In this document: in pieces, positions 1 to 11,848 of the stretch | Position numbering within the stretch: the first letter of the stretch is position 1 | Layout: every line of letters begins with the position of its first letter | Notes under the pieces: generated by a model | Seen by the model: only the letters and a program-made list of their open reading frames with translations | Told to the model about the DNA's origin: nothing | The model's database searches: none | Position numbers and translations under genes: made by a program | From: Paramecium pentaurelia | Taxonomy: Eukaryota; Ciliophora; Oligohymenophorea; Peniculida; Parameciidae | Reading direction: 5' to 3' | NCBI GenBank assembly: GCA_905183005.1 | Contig: CAJJDO010000001.1 | Span: 563,836 to 627,835 of the forward strand | DNA: 64,000 nucleotides

Positions 1-1539
1 GGAGTAGATAATATTAATGCCAAAAGATTTGCTCTTAATTGCAGCATATGTAATATAAAAAAAGCTGGAATGTGTATATAATGTGCTAGAGGTAGTTGCT
101 CTACTTCTTTTCATGTTGAATGTGCTAGAAGATCTGGAATATATTTGACTCAAACTGTTATTAATAATAAACCAGATTATTAAATATTCTGCTTAAAACA
201 TGTTCCCTTAAAAGTTAAGAGAATTCTAGAATCTAAATAAAGATTATATGAAAGGGAAATTATTGATTTCTTTAGAGCTTATGAGAAATGTAAATAAGTA
301 CATAAAAAGTCTTTTTAAAAGCCTAAAAAAATTAAAGTTAACAAAGATCTAAAGTAAAAATAAGAAAATCAGGAACATACAGAAAATGAGTTCGATTTAA
401 TAGATTTTGCAAATAAATTAAAAGATTTTATAAATTAGATAACTGATTAATAACTTATTGTCAATTTAAAATTAGAATAGGGATAATATACTATTGAATC
501 AATTTCAGGACCTGTTCTCAAACCATAAAAATAATATAAACTCACAAATTTACCAGAAGTTTATTAAAATAAAGTAGATTCAAATGGTTTATTAGTTACA
601 TAATTTTATAAGAGTACTATTACTGCAACTGATGAATTATGGAAACATTTTAAATATAGAGATTATGAGAAAGATATCACATATAAGATGTATGAGAAAT
701 TAAGAAGAAGAGCAAGTAAATATATGTAGGAAATTAATCCTTAAAAAAAATAAGCTAAACTTATAGATATATTAATGTTAAAAAAATATAAAAAGAATAA
801 TAAGGCTGAATAAAAAAAGGAAATTACTATTGAATAAGTAGGAGATGAATTTTTCTAAAGAGATGATAATTTATATTGTGTATGTAGAGGAAAATTTAAA
901 GATGGAGATCCAATGATTTGTTGTGAAGTATGTGATGAATGGTTTCATTTTGATTGTTTAGAAATGACAATACCATTTGAAGAAGCCTCTTAAATTGAAT
1001 TTAAATGTTTCTTATGTGTTGATGATTTACCTTAAGATGAAAAAGTAGCTATTCAAAATATATAATAAAAAATATTTAAAGATTCCTCTTTTAAATTACA
1101 AAGAGAATTAGCAGAAAAATGTAAATTGGATGACTTAAGGAGATAAAGAATTAAGGATATGCAAGAAAATAAATTAAAAGAATAATAAAATGTTGATATA
1201 GGCAATCCTTAAACCCAACCAGAAGATAAAATTTTGATAGAAGAATAATATATTGAAGAAAAATAATGTATCTAAGAAGAATTAAATTTATTTGAAAACA
1301 ATCAATTTCAACCTAAAAATTAGGTTTTTGATTAAGATTAAATTTAAATAGAAATGTAATTGGATGCAAATGAAAAGAACAAAAAAACGGAGGATCATGT
1401 TAAAACACCTAGTAAAACAGAATCTGTGGAAGATCAAGATAATAATCATAAATTAGAAGTTCCAGAAACTTAAGAAAAAGTTAATAATAATAAATTTAAA
1501 CAAAAATCAATTAGAGACTATTTCTAAAAGTTAAAGTGA
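1..1539 (+). CDS. ePHD + PHD finger chromatin reader (5' partial)
   Basis: Open from base 1 to TGA 1537-1539, 512 codons visible, no intron needed; the start lies upstream. Visible residues 14-70 carry the second half of an extended PHD finger: CSIC, CIQC, FHVEC and a closing CLKH. A canonical PHD follows at about 293-345 (CVC, CCEVC, EWFHFDC, CFLC). Established knowledge: this order occurs in BRPF/JADE-type histone readers, whose first PHD would lie left of the window. The middle is lysine/glutamine-rich and the C-terminal third is acidic and probably disordered. The last 12 residues hold QKSIRDYF, a PCNA-interacting (PIP) box match. I infer a nuclear histone-reading scaffold. No catalytic domain is visible. 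Confidence 0.85.
1501..1524 (+). other. PIP-box motif at C-terminus
   Basis: Encodes QKSIRDYF, matching Q-x-x-[ILMV]-x-x-[FY]-[FY] exactly, four residues before the stop. An extreme C-terminal position is common for functional PIP boxes (general knowledge). Binding itself is inferred. Confidence 0.55.
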
Positions 1540-1550
1540 TTATATTTAAT

Positions 1551-1760
1551 TCACATTATGGCACAGCATGTATCTCCTCTTCTCCATTCTACATAAGGGC
1601 GTGTAACAAAGTTTGGCTAACCCTTTAATCTCCAGACATCATTTCTTGATTTTTACAATATGTGATTTCTGATTTCTTCTAAAAATTAATCTTTCTTGCT
1701 AATTTATAAATGTGGGCTGCTAAAATCATTGATATTAATATCCTTTCCTTAATGTGACAT
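1551..1760 (-). CDS. small protein with C-terminal CaaX box
   Basis: ATG at 1760, TGA at 1551-1553, 69 residues, no intron. It uses TAA/TAG as Gln and ends only at TGA. The C-terminus is ...GDTCCAIM: C-A-I-M is a farnesylation-type CaaX box (Met at the last position favours farnesyl), and the adjacent Cys could be acylated. No transmembrane segment. Size and ending recall small prenylated proteins such as G-protein gamma subunits, but I see no convincing gamma-subunit signature and make no family call. It converges tail-to-tail with the PHD gene, with only 11 bases between the two stop codons, typical of this compact genome. Moderate support because it is short. Confidence 0.5.
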
Positions 1761-2330
1761 TTTTTAATAAAAAAATAATAATAATAATATATTATACAAT
1801 ATTATTTTTATAAAAAATTAACTATAGTCTTAATTCTATTCTTAAGCTTTTATTGAATTAATAAAACAAAATAAATATATTATTAGATTTTTTAATTACT
1901 TATATAAAAGGAATATTAATTAAAACAAATTATATAGAAATCAATTATATCAATTTAATACATAAATATTTTAGAACTTAATGATCTGTTAATATTTTTA
2001 GTAATTATTATTTATCTTTTACTATCTTTTATTGCCTTTAGAAAGTAAAAAATTCTTTTAAGCCAAAAGGAATATTTGTTAAAGTGATTTAAAGTAATTC
2101 TAAAAATTATTTATGCATCATAATATTTAATGAAATATCAATGGAATTCAAGTCAATATTAATATTTAAAGAGGAAAAGACTACCCGTTTTGATTAATAA
2201 TTGAAAATAATTAGCAATATTAGAAAATTATTTAATTTTGATCCGTTTTTTAAATTAAATTTCGTTTTTATACAAAATCTCACTTGAAAAAGGTTGCTAA
2301 CTTGTTTTTAGGAGATAAATATTAATTAAA
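1761..2330. other. AT-rich intergenic, upstream of trichocyst gene
   Basis: Very AT-rich with frequent TGA in all frames. It separates divergent starts, so it should hold the promoters of the CaaX ORF and the trichocyst gene. No defined motif recognised. Confidence 0.6.
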
Positions 2331-3383
2331 ATGAAAGTCACACTTACATTATTAATTGTCTTGGCCATTGCTAATGCTGGTATGGTTCAAAAATTCCCCC
2401 TTAAATATGGTGGTAAAAGAAGCATTATGAATATTATGGTTGAAGTAGAAAATAAAATTAAATCCCATTCACCACTAGATACAATTAAAGGAGTTCTTGA
2501 TAACTTTAAATCAGCTGTTTCTGAAGAATAAGGAACTCATGATGAAGTTTATACAGCTCAATAAGCTGAATGCTAAAGTGAAATTGCTTACAGAAGAGCA
2601 GAAGTTGATGATGCTCTAAGTACACTCAAAATTGCCAATGGAATTCTTAAGTCATCCAACATTTTATTGAAGAAAACTTAAGCTACACTTGGAGAAACTG
2701 AAAATATTCTTAATTCTGTATCTCTACATATTGATCTTATTAATGATGTCAGAAAAGAAGATACACAATCATACAATAGAGGAGCAGTTACATTCAATGA
2801 TGCTATAAATGCTATTGATGATGCAATCGATCTTGGAGTTTCTTTGGTCAAAGGTGAAGCAAGCTTAATTCAAGTTGCTGATATGACAACCAAATTGATG
2901 ATGGCTTCAGTTGCCACAAAGATGAACAAAGCTTTCATGATTCCATTGGCTGCTTTGGCTTCTATTAAATAAGAATCAGATGCTGCAGGGGCTGCAGAAA
3001 GACTTGTTTAATTATTATAAACATTAAGAAGCAACGTTGAAGAAGCCTGGGCCTCTTATACAGCCGAAAATACCAATGCAATAGCTTTATTCACCTAATA
3101 AAAGGATTTATATCTAGATACTTAAAATAGACTTGAATCATCAAAATAATAATTGGTTAGTAAAGCTGAAAGCCTACAAGGAGTAATAACAGTTTAAACA
3201 GCTATTTCATAAGCTGCCACTAATAAAAAGTAAAGAAACTAAATCTTATGGGATGATGCAGAAGATTTATGCCATAGTTTTGATGTGGAATATGAAGCTG
3301 TTACAGAAGGAAGAAGACAAGAATTGATTTTAGTATAAGAATTAGAGAGAGCTGTTGAGAGAAGAGCTGCTGAATAATAATGA
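2331..3383 (+). CDS. trichocyst matrix protein (TMP) precursor
   Basis: Intronless, 350 residues. Residues 1-16 form a signal peptide (MKVTLTLLIVLAIANA) with likely cleavage before Gly17. The rest is almost wholly alpha-helical and Ala/Glu/Gln-rich. The C-terminal block has the pattern W-x5-L-C ... Y-x6-R ... AVERRAAEQQ seen in Paramecium TMPs. Established knowledge: TMPs are made as about 40-kDa secretory precursors, processed into small acidic polypeptides, and crystallise in the trichocyst, a regulated-secretion organelle. The length fits the family. Codon use is richer in C/G-ending codons (GCC, CTT, ACC) than the neighbours, consistent with very high expression. This gene is the strongest pointer to Paramecium. 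Confidence 0.93.
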
Positions 3384-4109
3384 GATATAAAATCAATTTA
3401 GATATAAAATCATTTTTTAATCAATCTTCCTAGTTTAAATACCTTTAACAAAATATTCTTATTATTATTTGTTAATTTATAAAAACGAAGATTTTGAAAT
3501 ACTTATAAGAAGTATAATATCTTAGGAATTAGATTAGAATTAGATAGATTAAAAGAAAATAGAGATGTTAAATTATAATATGAGACATTATTTATATATT
3601 TAAAAAATTAGTATTTTTTATTTATAATGTTAGTATATTAATTAACTATTTCATATAATTAAAGCTCTAATAATTTTGAATAAACTTTTAAATGATATAT
3701 CTTGTTTAATAAAAATTCTAGAGATTTTCAAAATCATCATAGATTTCTTGATAAAGCTATTTTTGATTTGATTAACAACAAATAATAGAAATTAGAATTT
3801 TTTTAAAAGGTGAATTAATAAATCTTTCAAATACCTTATCTTCTATACTATTTATGATGTATTTTATTGATATGAATTTATATATATATAATTCATATTA
3901 ATATCTTATTTGTGAAATAAAGTGACATTTAATGAACTGATAATGTAATCAATTGCTATATTGAGAATATAACTAATTGAAATTTAATGAATCATAAATA
4001 TGATAAATACAATTTTTAAAAAAATAATAAGTATATTATCAGGAAAATTCTAGACTATCATTAGTGGTGGATGATAATTTTTAGTCATCTCTAAGCATTT
4101 TTTCTAATT
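3384..4109. other. AT-rich intergenic
   Basis: Between two converging genes. No ORF with coding-like composition. A run around 3500-3590 reads L/R/E-rich on the + strand but lacks a start and breaks soon; I treat it as chance or a decayed fragment. Confidence 0.5.
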
Positions 4110-4686
4110 TCATTATTCTCTAAAGAATGACTTCATTTTTCTAGAATATTGATTACTTTATACTTATTAAGATATCTAAAGCTCTTATCTGGATTTATGA
4201 ATTTCAATAATAAGCATCATGTTAACATTTTATATTTCTGCCTGTTATACTTTCATCTATTCTAATTCTTTCTCAAGCCTTTAAATTTATAGACTCTGAC
4301 TATGTGTATGTCGTATTGGTTATTTATTGGCTTATTGTTGTTGACTACCACATTTTCTGTGTTTTGGTTTAGCATCTTTAGTGGAAGGTGTAGCTAACAA
4401 TATAAATACAAGTAATACAGCTGCACTCTGTAATAGTACTAAGATCTAATGATTATTTTGGTTTAAATTTCATCTAACCAAAATTGAACATCGCATTGAA
4501 TAACCCATAATTTTGATCATCTAGTTTTTCAACTATCTAATGATGGAGTATTGGTTGTTGTTAAATTTTTTTAATAATTTCCTTTGTTTCATTAGTATCA
4601 TTATCATCATCTTAAACTAGAAATTCTGTTTATATGGGAAAGTAGTTGCCACTAGATTTTGTTCTTCTATGATGGTTGTTTTTCAT
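4110..4686 (-). CDS. single-TM coiled-coil protein, unknown
   Basis: Starts at ATG 4686 and ends at TGA 4110-4112. The N-terminal half is polar and acidic (DDDNDTNET). After a frame change, a clean transmembrane helix follows (ILVLLQSAAVLLVFILL), then a basic Gln-rich linker and a heptad-like coiled coil (LEKELEQMKVQQAEIQ) to the end. One intron of length 1 mod 3 is required; the best GT-AG choice is 4439-4478 (40 nt), longer than its neighbours, so the join is uncertain. With it the product is 178 residues. Probably a tail-exposed membrane protein of an internal membrane. Family not recognised. Confidence 0.5.
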
Positions 4687-4869
4687 ATTATTTAGTATAA
4701 ATAATTTAAAATTTAATCTGTCATTTTAATAATGCAAATACATTTGTTGAATCTTCAATTAGATCAATCTTTTGATGGTTTACTTTTAACTTCTTGAGAC
4801 TATAATTACTGAAAAATAAAAATATATAAATTATATTTAGGTAAGGAATGTTATTAAATTAAATATTAA

Positions 4870-5748
4870 ATGATTGATTTCGATCCTTCTTCATTTGGCT
4901 TAGCTCATACTTATTAAAAAGAAGATAAGGATGAAATCAATACATTAGCTTTGCCATCTGCACCATAAGTAATTTATAAAACTTTGAATGGTCCAACTCA
5001 AGTTAATGGAGGAAATAAATTAAATAATTTCAAACATGGAACAACAACATTAGGATTTGTATTTAAGGAGGGTATTTTATTGGCTGTTGATTCAAGAGCA
5101 AGCATGGGTAGTTTCTTGAGTAGTGAATAAGTAAGAAAAGTAATTGAAATTAATGAATATTTATTGGGTAATTTAGAAATTTAACATTCTTTAAGGTACT
5201 ATGGCTGGAGGTGCAGCAGATTGTCAATATTGGCTTGCTTATTTAGCCAATCATTGCAGAACATATGAATTGAAAAATGGAAGTAAATTAAGTGTTGCTG
5301 CAGCTTCTAAATTCTTATAAGGAATTTTAATAGGTTACAGAAATTCAGGTCTTTCTATGGGATGTATGATTGCAGGAACTGATACAACTGGATAGCATTT
5401 ATATTATATTGATAATGATGGAATGAGATTAAAAGGTGATATCTTTTCTGTGGGTAGTGGTAGTACATATGCTTATGGTGTATTGGATAATCATTATAGA
5501 TATGAAATGTCATTGAATGAAGCAGTAGAATTAGGAATTAGAGCAATCTATCATGCTACACATAGAGACACAGCATCTGGAGGTGTAGTAAGAGGTAGTA
5601 AATCATCGTTTATTTAGTTTATCATATTCATTAAAATGGATGGACAAAAGTTCATGATGGAATTGATGTTGTAGATTTACATTATTAATTTGCTCAATAA
5701 AAAGGACTTGTAGGAGATGGAGATGAAGCAAAATAGAGATTGTTTTGA
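4870..5748 (+). CDS. PSMB5: 20S proteasome subunit beta type-5
   Basis: 275 residues after removing introns 5168-5195 (28 nt) and 5595-5617 (23 nt). A propeptide precedes KHG|TTTLGF. Thr58 would be the N-terminal nucleophile after autocleavage, with Asp74 and Lys90 at mature positions 17 and 33 in the right spacing. Blocks LLGTMAGGAADC, SVAAASK, GLSMG and FSVGSGS-YAYGV are the family hallmark. The catalytic residues mark the chymotrypsin-like subunit of the 20S core, assembled in cytosol and nucleus. Both introns are proven by restored conserved blocks (YLLG|TMAGG and VVR|VYH). Start chosen as the first ATG giving a normal-length propeptide. Confidence 0.97.
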
Positions 5749-5940
5749 TATTAAATAAGTAATCAAAATATTAAATAATTCATAAAAAAATGTCAATTAA
5801 TAAGAGTTTAATACTAAAATCTAGAGTCAAATTCTAATATCTTATTTTTTTCTTAAATTTTTATAATTTGAACCTAAATTTCATCATTTAAGTACTAGTT
5901 TAATAATAGAATCAAAATTTAATTGTCTATTATATATTAA

Positions 5941-6996
5941 ATGAATTAACAAATATTAAAAAAAATGGGGATAACAGAATTTGATTTGCAACCCCTTAAA
6001 AAAATCAAAGTGCCAGATGAATATGAGAATGATGTATAATTTTATACAGAGGCAATAATGAAGTAACACGAAAAAAGGAGACAAAAATTACTAATGGAAT
6101 ACTAAGAATTATTACATTTAAAATAAGAAGAAAATTCTCATACTCCATAATCAATAGTCTAAGAAGAAAAATTAGAGGATGCACAAAATTCAAAAATAAA
6201 TGAAAAATTGATAAAGGTTAAAAAACTAAATTAAGAACAGCAAGAATAAAAATTACTTCTTTATTCTCAGAAATAATAATTAATAGAGTCACGTCGAAAA
6301 TAAATTAGTAGTGAAAGAGAACTTAAAGCATAATAAAAAGAAATATTAGACACTTCAAGAATGGAATAAGCTTAACGAAATAGAGTATAACTGTAAAAAA
6401 TGACTCAAGATAAATAAGAGAAACGCAAAATGAGTTATGATGCCAAGTTATAAAAATTAGAACTTTATAGATAAGCATAATATATTGCTCCAAGAAAGAC
6501 AAGGTTTGATGATACAATGGCTCGATATTAAAGGAGTGTTGAGGATAGAAAATAATAAGATAAAGAAAGATTAAGAAAATTAGAAGAAAGTTTAGAAAAA
6601 GCTAATTCTAAGAAAACATCAAATATCATAGAAATAAAAAGAAAGAGTTTGCTTGAATAATTAAAAATAGAGGATGCTCTTTTCAATAGAGAAAGATCAT
6701 GGCATGCAAAAAAAAATCGATTGCTAGAAAAATTGTAAGTAAGAACAGAGATTGTTAGACTTAATTAAAGCGAACCTAAAAAGAAACCATATCCATTACC
6801 AAAATTTCTATGTTAAAAAGATTAAAGAAAAGCAAATTCCACTGCATTATGTTATTTTGCTTCCGAGATTGTAGATTAACTAGAAAGTGTTAGCATCCAT
6901 GACTTAGAAGAGAAACTACTAGACTTGTGCACATCTTAAGATAAAATACAAAGAGATTAATTTGTTAAAACTAATTATTTGTTTTTATATAACTGA
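5941..6996 (+). CDS. coiled-coil protein, unknown
   Basis: Intronless, 351 residues, ATG 5941 (a second in-frame Met at codon 9). It is Lys/Glu/Gln-rich over residues 35-270 with long charged helices (for example KQLIESRRKQISSERE and RKQQDKERLRKLEESLEK), then a less charged C-terminal part (FLCQKDQRK...HDLEEKLLDLC). No enzymatic motif, signal peptide or TM segment. Its stop at 6994-6996 lies one base before the ATG of the DPY-30 gene. With a ciliary candidate next door, a cytoskeletal role is possible but only inferred. Confidence 0.75.
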
Positions 6997-6997
6997 T

Positions 6998-8909
6998 ATG
7001 GATTATCTCACATAAGATGAAGTAGGCGGTATTGTTGCTAAAGGTCTAGCAGCTCTTTATTTAGAAAGGCCATAATTTCCTATTGATTATCTTGCTAAAT
7101 GGCTTCTCACTTACTCAGAATTGCTCAAAAAATAAAAGACAAGAGAAGAAAGAGTAATGAATTATATTTCATAATTATTAGTAACAAGTTAAAGAAACAA
7201 AAATAAAGGAATTTAAAGTTCTAACTGAATAATTAGCATATTTAAAAGATGAGAGCAATAGACTTGAAAATTTGTAAAAGGAGAAACATGAATAATTTTT
7301 AGAATCAATTAAATAGGCAAAATATCATGATGAATTCTTAAGTGATGTATTTTGTGATTATGTGGCTAACAGATTTGTAAATATAATATCTAATAATAGA
7401 GAGTGAATTCTTATGTCTGTGAACTTGATTTTCCAAAAAAGGAGATTGATTTAAATTAAGAAGATGATGAAAATGCTCATATCAATTTAGAAGGAACAAA
7501 GCTTTTGACTTATATTTATGCTGATCAAAATTCAAAATTCCTAATTGGTCAAAATTTACTCCCAGAAACAGGAGTTACATATGATGCATTAAAAGAACCA
7601 TAACCAGATGAAAATGGTGAAGTAATTTAAACTAATGGCATTTATATATCAAATGTTGTCAAAGAGCCTAGAATTGTATATCATAAATGGCCTAAATTGG
7701 GTGCATATTATGCAATCCCACTTGTCTATTAGAGTTGTCTTTATGAACAATCATTTGATTAAGGCATTGAATAGAGATAACAATATATGATACTAAAAGA
7801 GAATTAAGACAAAGAAAGATCAGCTAAAGAAGCTGAATTTGAGGAAAGACTTGAATCTGAAGATCCAGCAATTATTGAATAGGAGAAATAAGCATATTTA
7901 GCAGGTTTAGAACCTCTATTAGAACCATCTTTTGCTTAATAAAAAAAAGAGTATGTTTTTTGTATTGATACTTTGGGTTAAGATAGAGAGATACCTGAAA
8001 ATCATAGATAAGAAATTTTTGATTTAGTTAATATGTTAATTAAATAATGGGAACTCTAAGAAATATAATCAATGAAGACTGATGTTGAATTATAATTACA
8101 TTATTAATCAAGTTTAGGTGCTCCATTCAAAGAAATATTAGAAAATTGGGCATTAGAGGAAGAATAATATATTGATAGTCATTAAGAGAAATTAGCAGAA
8201 TTCAAAGAAAACGAAAAATTATTATAATATGAGACTGATTGTTTGAGATTAGAAAGATTAAGGGAGAAATTAAGTGATAAGGAATTTATCTAACCATTAT
8301 TAAATCTTAGCAATTGTAGAATTATAAAATTTAATACAATTATTTAATCAGGTCTATATTTAATTGGAGCAAATAAATTAGATATTAATTTGCCTGAAAC
8401 AAATAGATTGAATATAAGAAAATTGGTTCTTGATGAGAACCTTATTTAATAAATTGTGGCCTATAATCATAGAGGTCCTAAACCAGAACCATAATACAAA
8501 TGGGGTTATGTTGATAGAGTTTAGAAAAGAGTTGAAAAAATTGAATAAGAATAAGTTGATGCTTACAATTTAATTTTGGGAAGATTACTTAAATTTTTGT
8601 AATTGACTTGTAAGTTAAGAAAATTAGATATTGAAATTAGAAGAGAGAATATTGCTAATAAAAGAAAATAAATTGAATAATTGAAGGAAGAGGCATCAAA
8701 ATTAGTAGAATAAAAAGAATTGGCATTAAAAGAACATAAAGAATAAGTAAATTAATTTATTATCAAAGTTATCTCCTGAAGAATAAGAAGAATTTAATTA
8801 AGAGGAATGGGAGGCTAATTTTGATAGTGAACATCCAATGCCAGAAATACCAGAGAATCCAGCTGATGAGATTGATGATGATTACATTATTGAGCCACCT
8901 CAGCAATGA
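6998..8909 (+). CDS. DPY-30 / GAF-like / coiled-coil protein, radial-spoke RSP2-like candidate
   Basis: 612 residues after introns 7154-7181, 7377-7399 and 8747-8768 (28, 23, 22 nt), each needed to avoid TGA. Residues 7-45 are a clear DPY-30 motif (VAKGLAALYLERP--PIDYLAKWLL), the dimerisation helix pair that docks on amphipathic helices. A central globular part (about 150-250; KLLTYIYADQ...PKLGAYYAIPLVYQ) looks GAF-like. Long charged coiled coils and an acidic tail (EIDDDYIIEPP) follow. Established knowledge: Chlamydomonas radial-spoke protein RSP2 combines DPY-30, GAF and coiled coil, so an axonemal spoke-stalk role is likely. The start must be 6998 because the DPY-30 motif begins at once. 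Exact orthology is not proven. Confidence 0.75.
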
Positions 8910-9062
8910 AAGAATATTCAAATAATATCAATTAAATTAATTTACAATTGTAATATTATGTAATAAATGTACATATGTTAAAAATTTTTTGATGTTTATA
9001 ATATGAATTATTGAACCATTTATAGAAGAAAGGAGAATTCAAAATATATTAAATTAATATTC

Positions 9063-10058
9063 ATGTTATCAATTGATATGCAATCAAGAGCACAATTCTT
9101 TGGGAACAATTATTGGAAAAAATTAAGATAAGTACAAATTGAAAGTAAAGATGAAAAAAAATTGAATGAAACAGTAATGTTAGAAGAAAAATGTGAATTT
9201 GATTTAAAATTCTAGCATAAGAAAAGTGTAGTTTGTGCTAAATTTTGTAAGTCTAAAGAACTTTTGGCTACGGCTTGTTTAGATAAGATTGTGAGAATTT
9301 TTTCAATTGATGGAGAATTAAAGCACCAATTCTAAAACTTATTAGACTCTGATAAAACTCTTTCATTTAGCTAAAATGGGAAGTTTTTAGCTAGTGCAGG
9401 TTCTTATGATAAAATAATAAGAATTTGGAATATAGATAATTAAGAACTAGAATTCGAACTTAAAGGAATTAAAAGTAAAATTTAAAAAATCACTTTCTTT
9501 AATAATAGAGATGATAGATTAATATCTATTACATAAGATAACAATATTTAGATTTGGGATATTGAATCAAATACAATTTTACATACTATATCTTGCTAAG
9601 GAAATGGTATAACTTCAATTTAAATATTTCGTGACGACTCTCGTTGCGTAATAGGATCTTCAGATGGTATGATAATGGAATGGGATTTAAAGAAATTTTA
9701 ATTATTAAAATAATGGAAGGGACATCAAAAGGGTTGTTTTGCTTTGAAATATGCAAGTGAAGGACATACTTTAATTAGTAGTGGTGGAGATAAAAAAATA
9801 AAATTTTGGAATATGGATAAATATAAACTATTTAAATAATTTAATGGTCATAATGGTTCGATATATGCTATTGAAGTAGAAAAAGATACTGTTATCAGTT
9901 GTCAATTTAATTAAACATTAATATGGAATATGAAAACCTTAAAAATAAATCAGCAGATATCAAGTACTTAATTAGATTATTGTTTTGTCGAAATGATGAA
10001 AAATTCATTCGTTGTTGGATAAAATGGTGTTGGAATCAAAGTATTCAATTTGTAATGA
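9063..10058 (+). CDS. WD40-repeat protein
   Basis: Intronless, 331 residues. About six to seven WD40 blades are visible, with ends such as KIVRIF, KIIRIWN, NIQIWDIE, GMIMEWD, KKIKFWN and QTLIWN. No extra domain. A beta-propeller scaffold for protein-protein contacts. It lies between the DPY-30 protein and a TTL-like enzyme, hinting at a ciliary or tubulin context, but WD40 sequence alone does not assign a complex. Start 9063 gives a 45-residue leader before the first blade; the next Met is at codon 6. Confidence 0.88.
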
Positions 10059-10099
10059 TTTTATTTACTTCTTTTAAAAACGAATATAATTATTATATA

Positions 10100-11848
10100 A
10101 TGTTTGGTAAAGTAATAGTCTTGATTGTTTCCATATTAAGTCTGTTACTTACTTATAATTTCATTAGAACATCACTTGTATATAAAAACAAGCAAGAGGT
10201 TGATCAAATATTAACTTACTTGAACAAATACTTGACTCAAACTTACTTTGCTCCAATAGCAACTAAAACCTAAGTAATAGCTTAATGATGATTAAATACT
10301 TTAGTATAACTCAATTTTGGTCAAACCAGAAGTAGATTATTGTAAACGCTCGGATTTATATAAATTTTATCATCCTGATATTGTAATGAAAGATACTTAT
10401 ACTTTTCGAGAAGCAAGAGGGGTTATAAGAGAAACATTAAGATCCTCTTATTATGATTGCATTCCTTAAATGACTTACAAATTAAAAAATACTTAATGTA
10501 TTAGTCTATATTAGATTATGATAGATTTACCAAGACACGTGTTACCTATTTAATTAACTGTTCCTTTTACTTATTATGATTAATTAGTGCATAAGTTTTA
10601 AGTAGGCTAAGGTATTATCATCAAATAAACTTATTAGAATCATTATGTTTATTCCAAAAATACAATCATTTAATATCTAGGCATGTGCTTTCTCATAAGG
10701 ATAATTTGATGAATAACTAATACTAGTATTTAGATAGTCTAAGAAAAATTGGAGTTGATTAAGATTGCATTAACAATGCTACATTTATACCTAAGACTTA
10801 TAGATTATTTAATAAACTGGATTGTGAAGAGTTTTTCACTTATTTAGATTCAGAAGAATATAAAACCTTAATAGAAAGAGAGGGTCCATAATTTATAACC
10901 AAGGTAGGTTTGGAAGTTCATAGAGGAAGGGGAATTAAGGTTCTCTTTCCAGAGGAAACTCAATAATTATAAGATACTTATAAACATGGCAAAAGATGTG
11001 GAATTGATAAATCTTTGCTTGTTGCATAAAAATATATTGGAAATCCTATGTTATTTAATGACCATAAAATAGAATTTAGAGTTTATTGGATCCTTGCATC
11101 TACTAATCCAATTATTGCTTATGCATATGATAAGACATTGATAAGAAGATGTATAGCCCCATTCGATAAGTTTTCTTTGGATAAGGAAGCTCATGTTTGT
11201 AATACTGCTATTGTGTAAAGTACTTTATAGAAAAAGGGATCTGACTTATTTATGAATGATGAGAATTCTGATGAGTCAGAGTTATATATAGATTGGAAAT
11301 TAGATTATCTTTAGGACCTTTTAATAAAATAAGGAAAAATCAAAGACACTAAATGGCTATAAAATTATTTGCACCCCACAATAGACCGAATGATTATACA
11401 TGCAATTAGATCTGCTTAACAGAAATTTAATAGAGATAGTAGATTGGCTGAATTTTTTGCAGCTGATTTTATTCTAACAGATGATTTATAGATATACATT
11501 ATGGAAATGAACTACAATCCATAAACCTTAAAGACAACTTTGGCTAGAGAAAAATAGCATGCCAAAATGACCTAAGATATGATTGAAATACAAAATGCTT
11601 ATCTTAGAAGCAAATATTTAAGATTTAGAAAAATTATAACAAGAATGGCCAATAAAATGAATAAAGAGAAAAGACCTCTCGATTCGTTATTAACCAACAA
11701 AACGATTGATGAGATTAACACAGCCTATGTTGATAAACTTGATTAAGGAATATCAATAAGTGAAGGGAATCTATTTAGATTAATAATGGATGAAAATTTA
11801 CCAGGTACTAAAAAGTACAAAGATCTGATTTAATAAAAGTGTATTTGA
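10100..11848 (+). CDS. membrane-anchored tubulin-tyrosine-ligase-like (TTLL) protein
   Basis: 563 residues after introns 10274-10304 (31 nt) and 10612-10637 (26 nt). Residues 4-21 form an uncleaved hydrophobic anchor (VIVLIVSILSLLLTYNFI), then a short linker and a full ATP-grasp TTL domain: QKYNHLISRHVLSHKDNL (the NHFP...RKD region), FITKVGLEVHRGRGI, QKYIGNPMLF--HKIEFRVYW, IDRMIIHAIR, and the metal-binding end ADFILTDD--IYIMEMNYNP. Family knowledge: TTLLs ligate Tyr, Glu or Gly to tubulin tails. The substrate cannot be told here. The anchor is joined to the enzyme only if intron 1 is spliced; the restored reading is smooth, so I trust it. An N-terminal TM is unusual for TTLLs. Confidence 0.88.

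Noticed and set aside
3490..3600. Fragment resembling the RLERLREKL/YET part of the DPY-30 protein (about 8220-8275)
   Set aside because: Short, low-complexity Leu/Arg/Glu similarity without start or frame continuity; likely chance.
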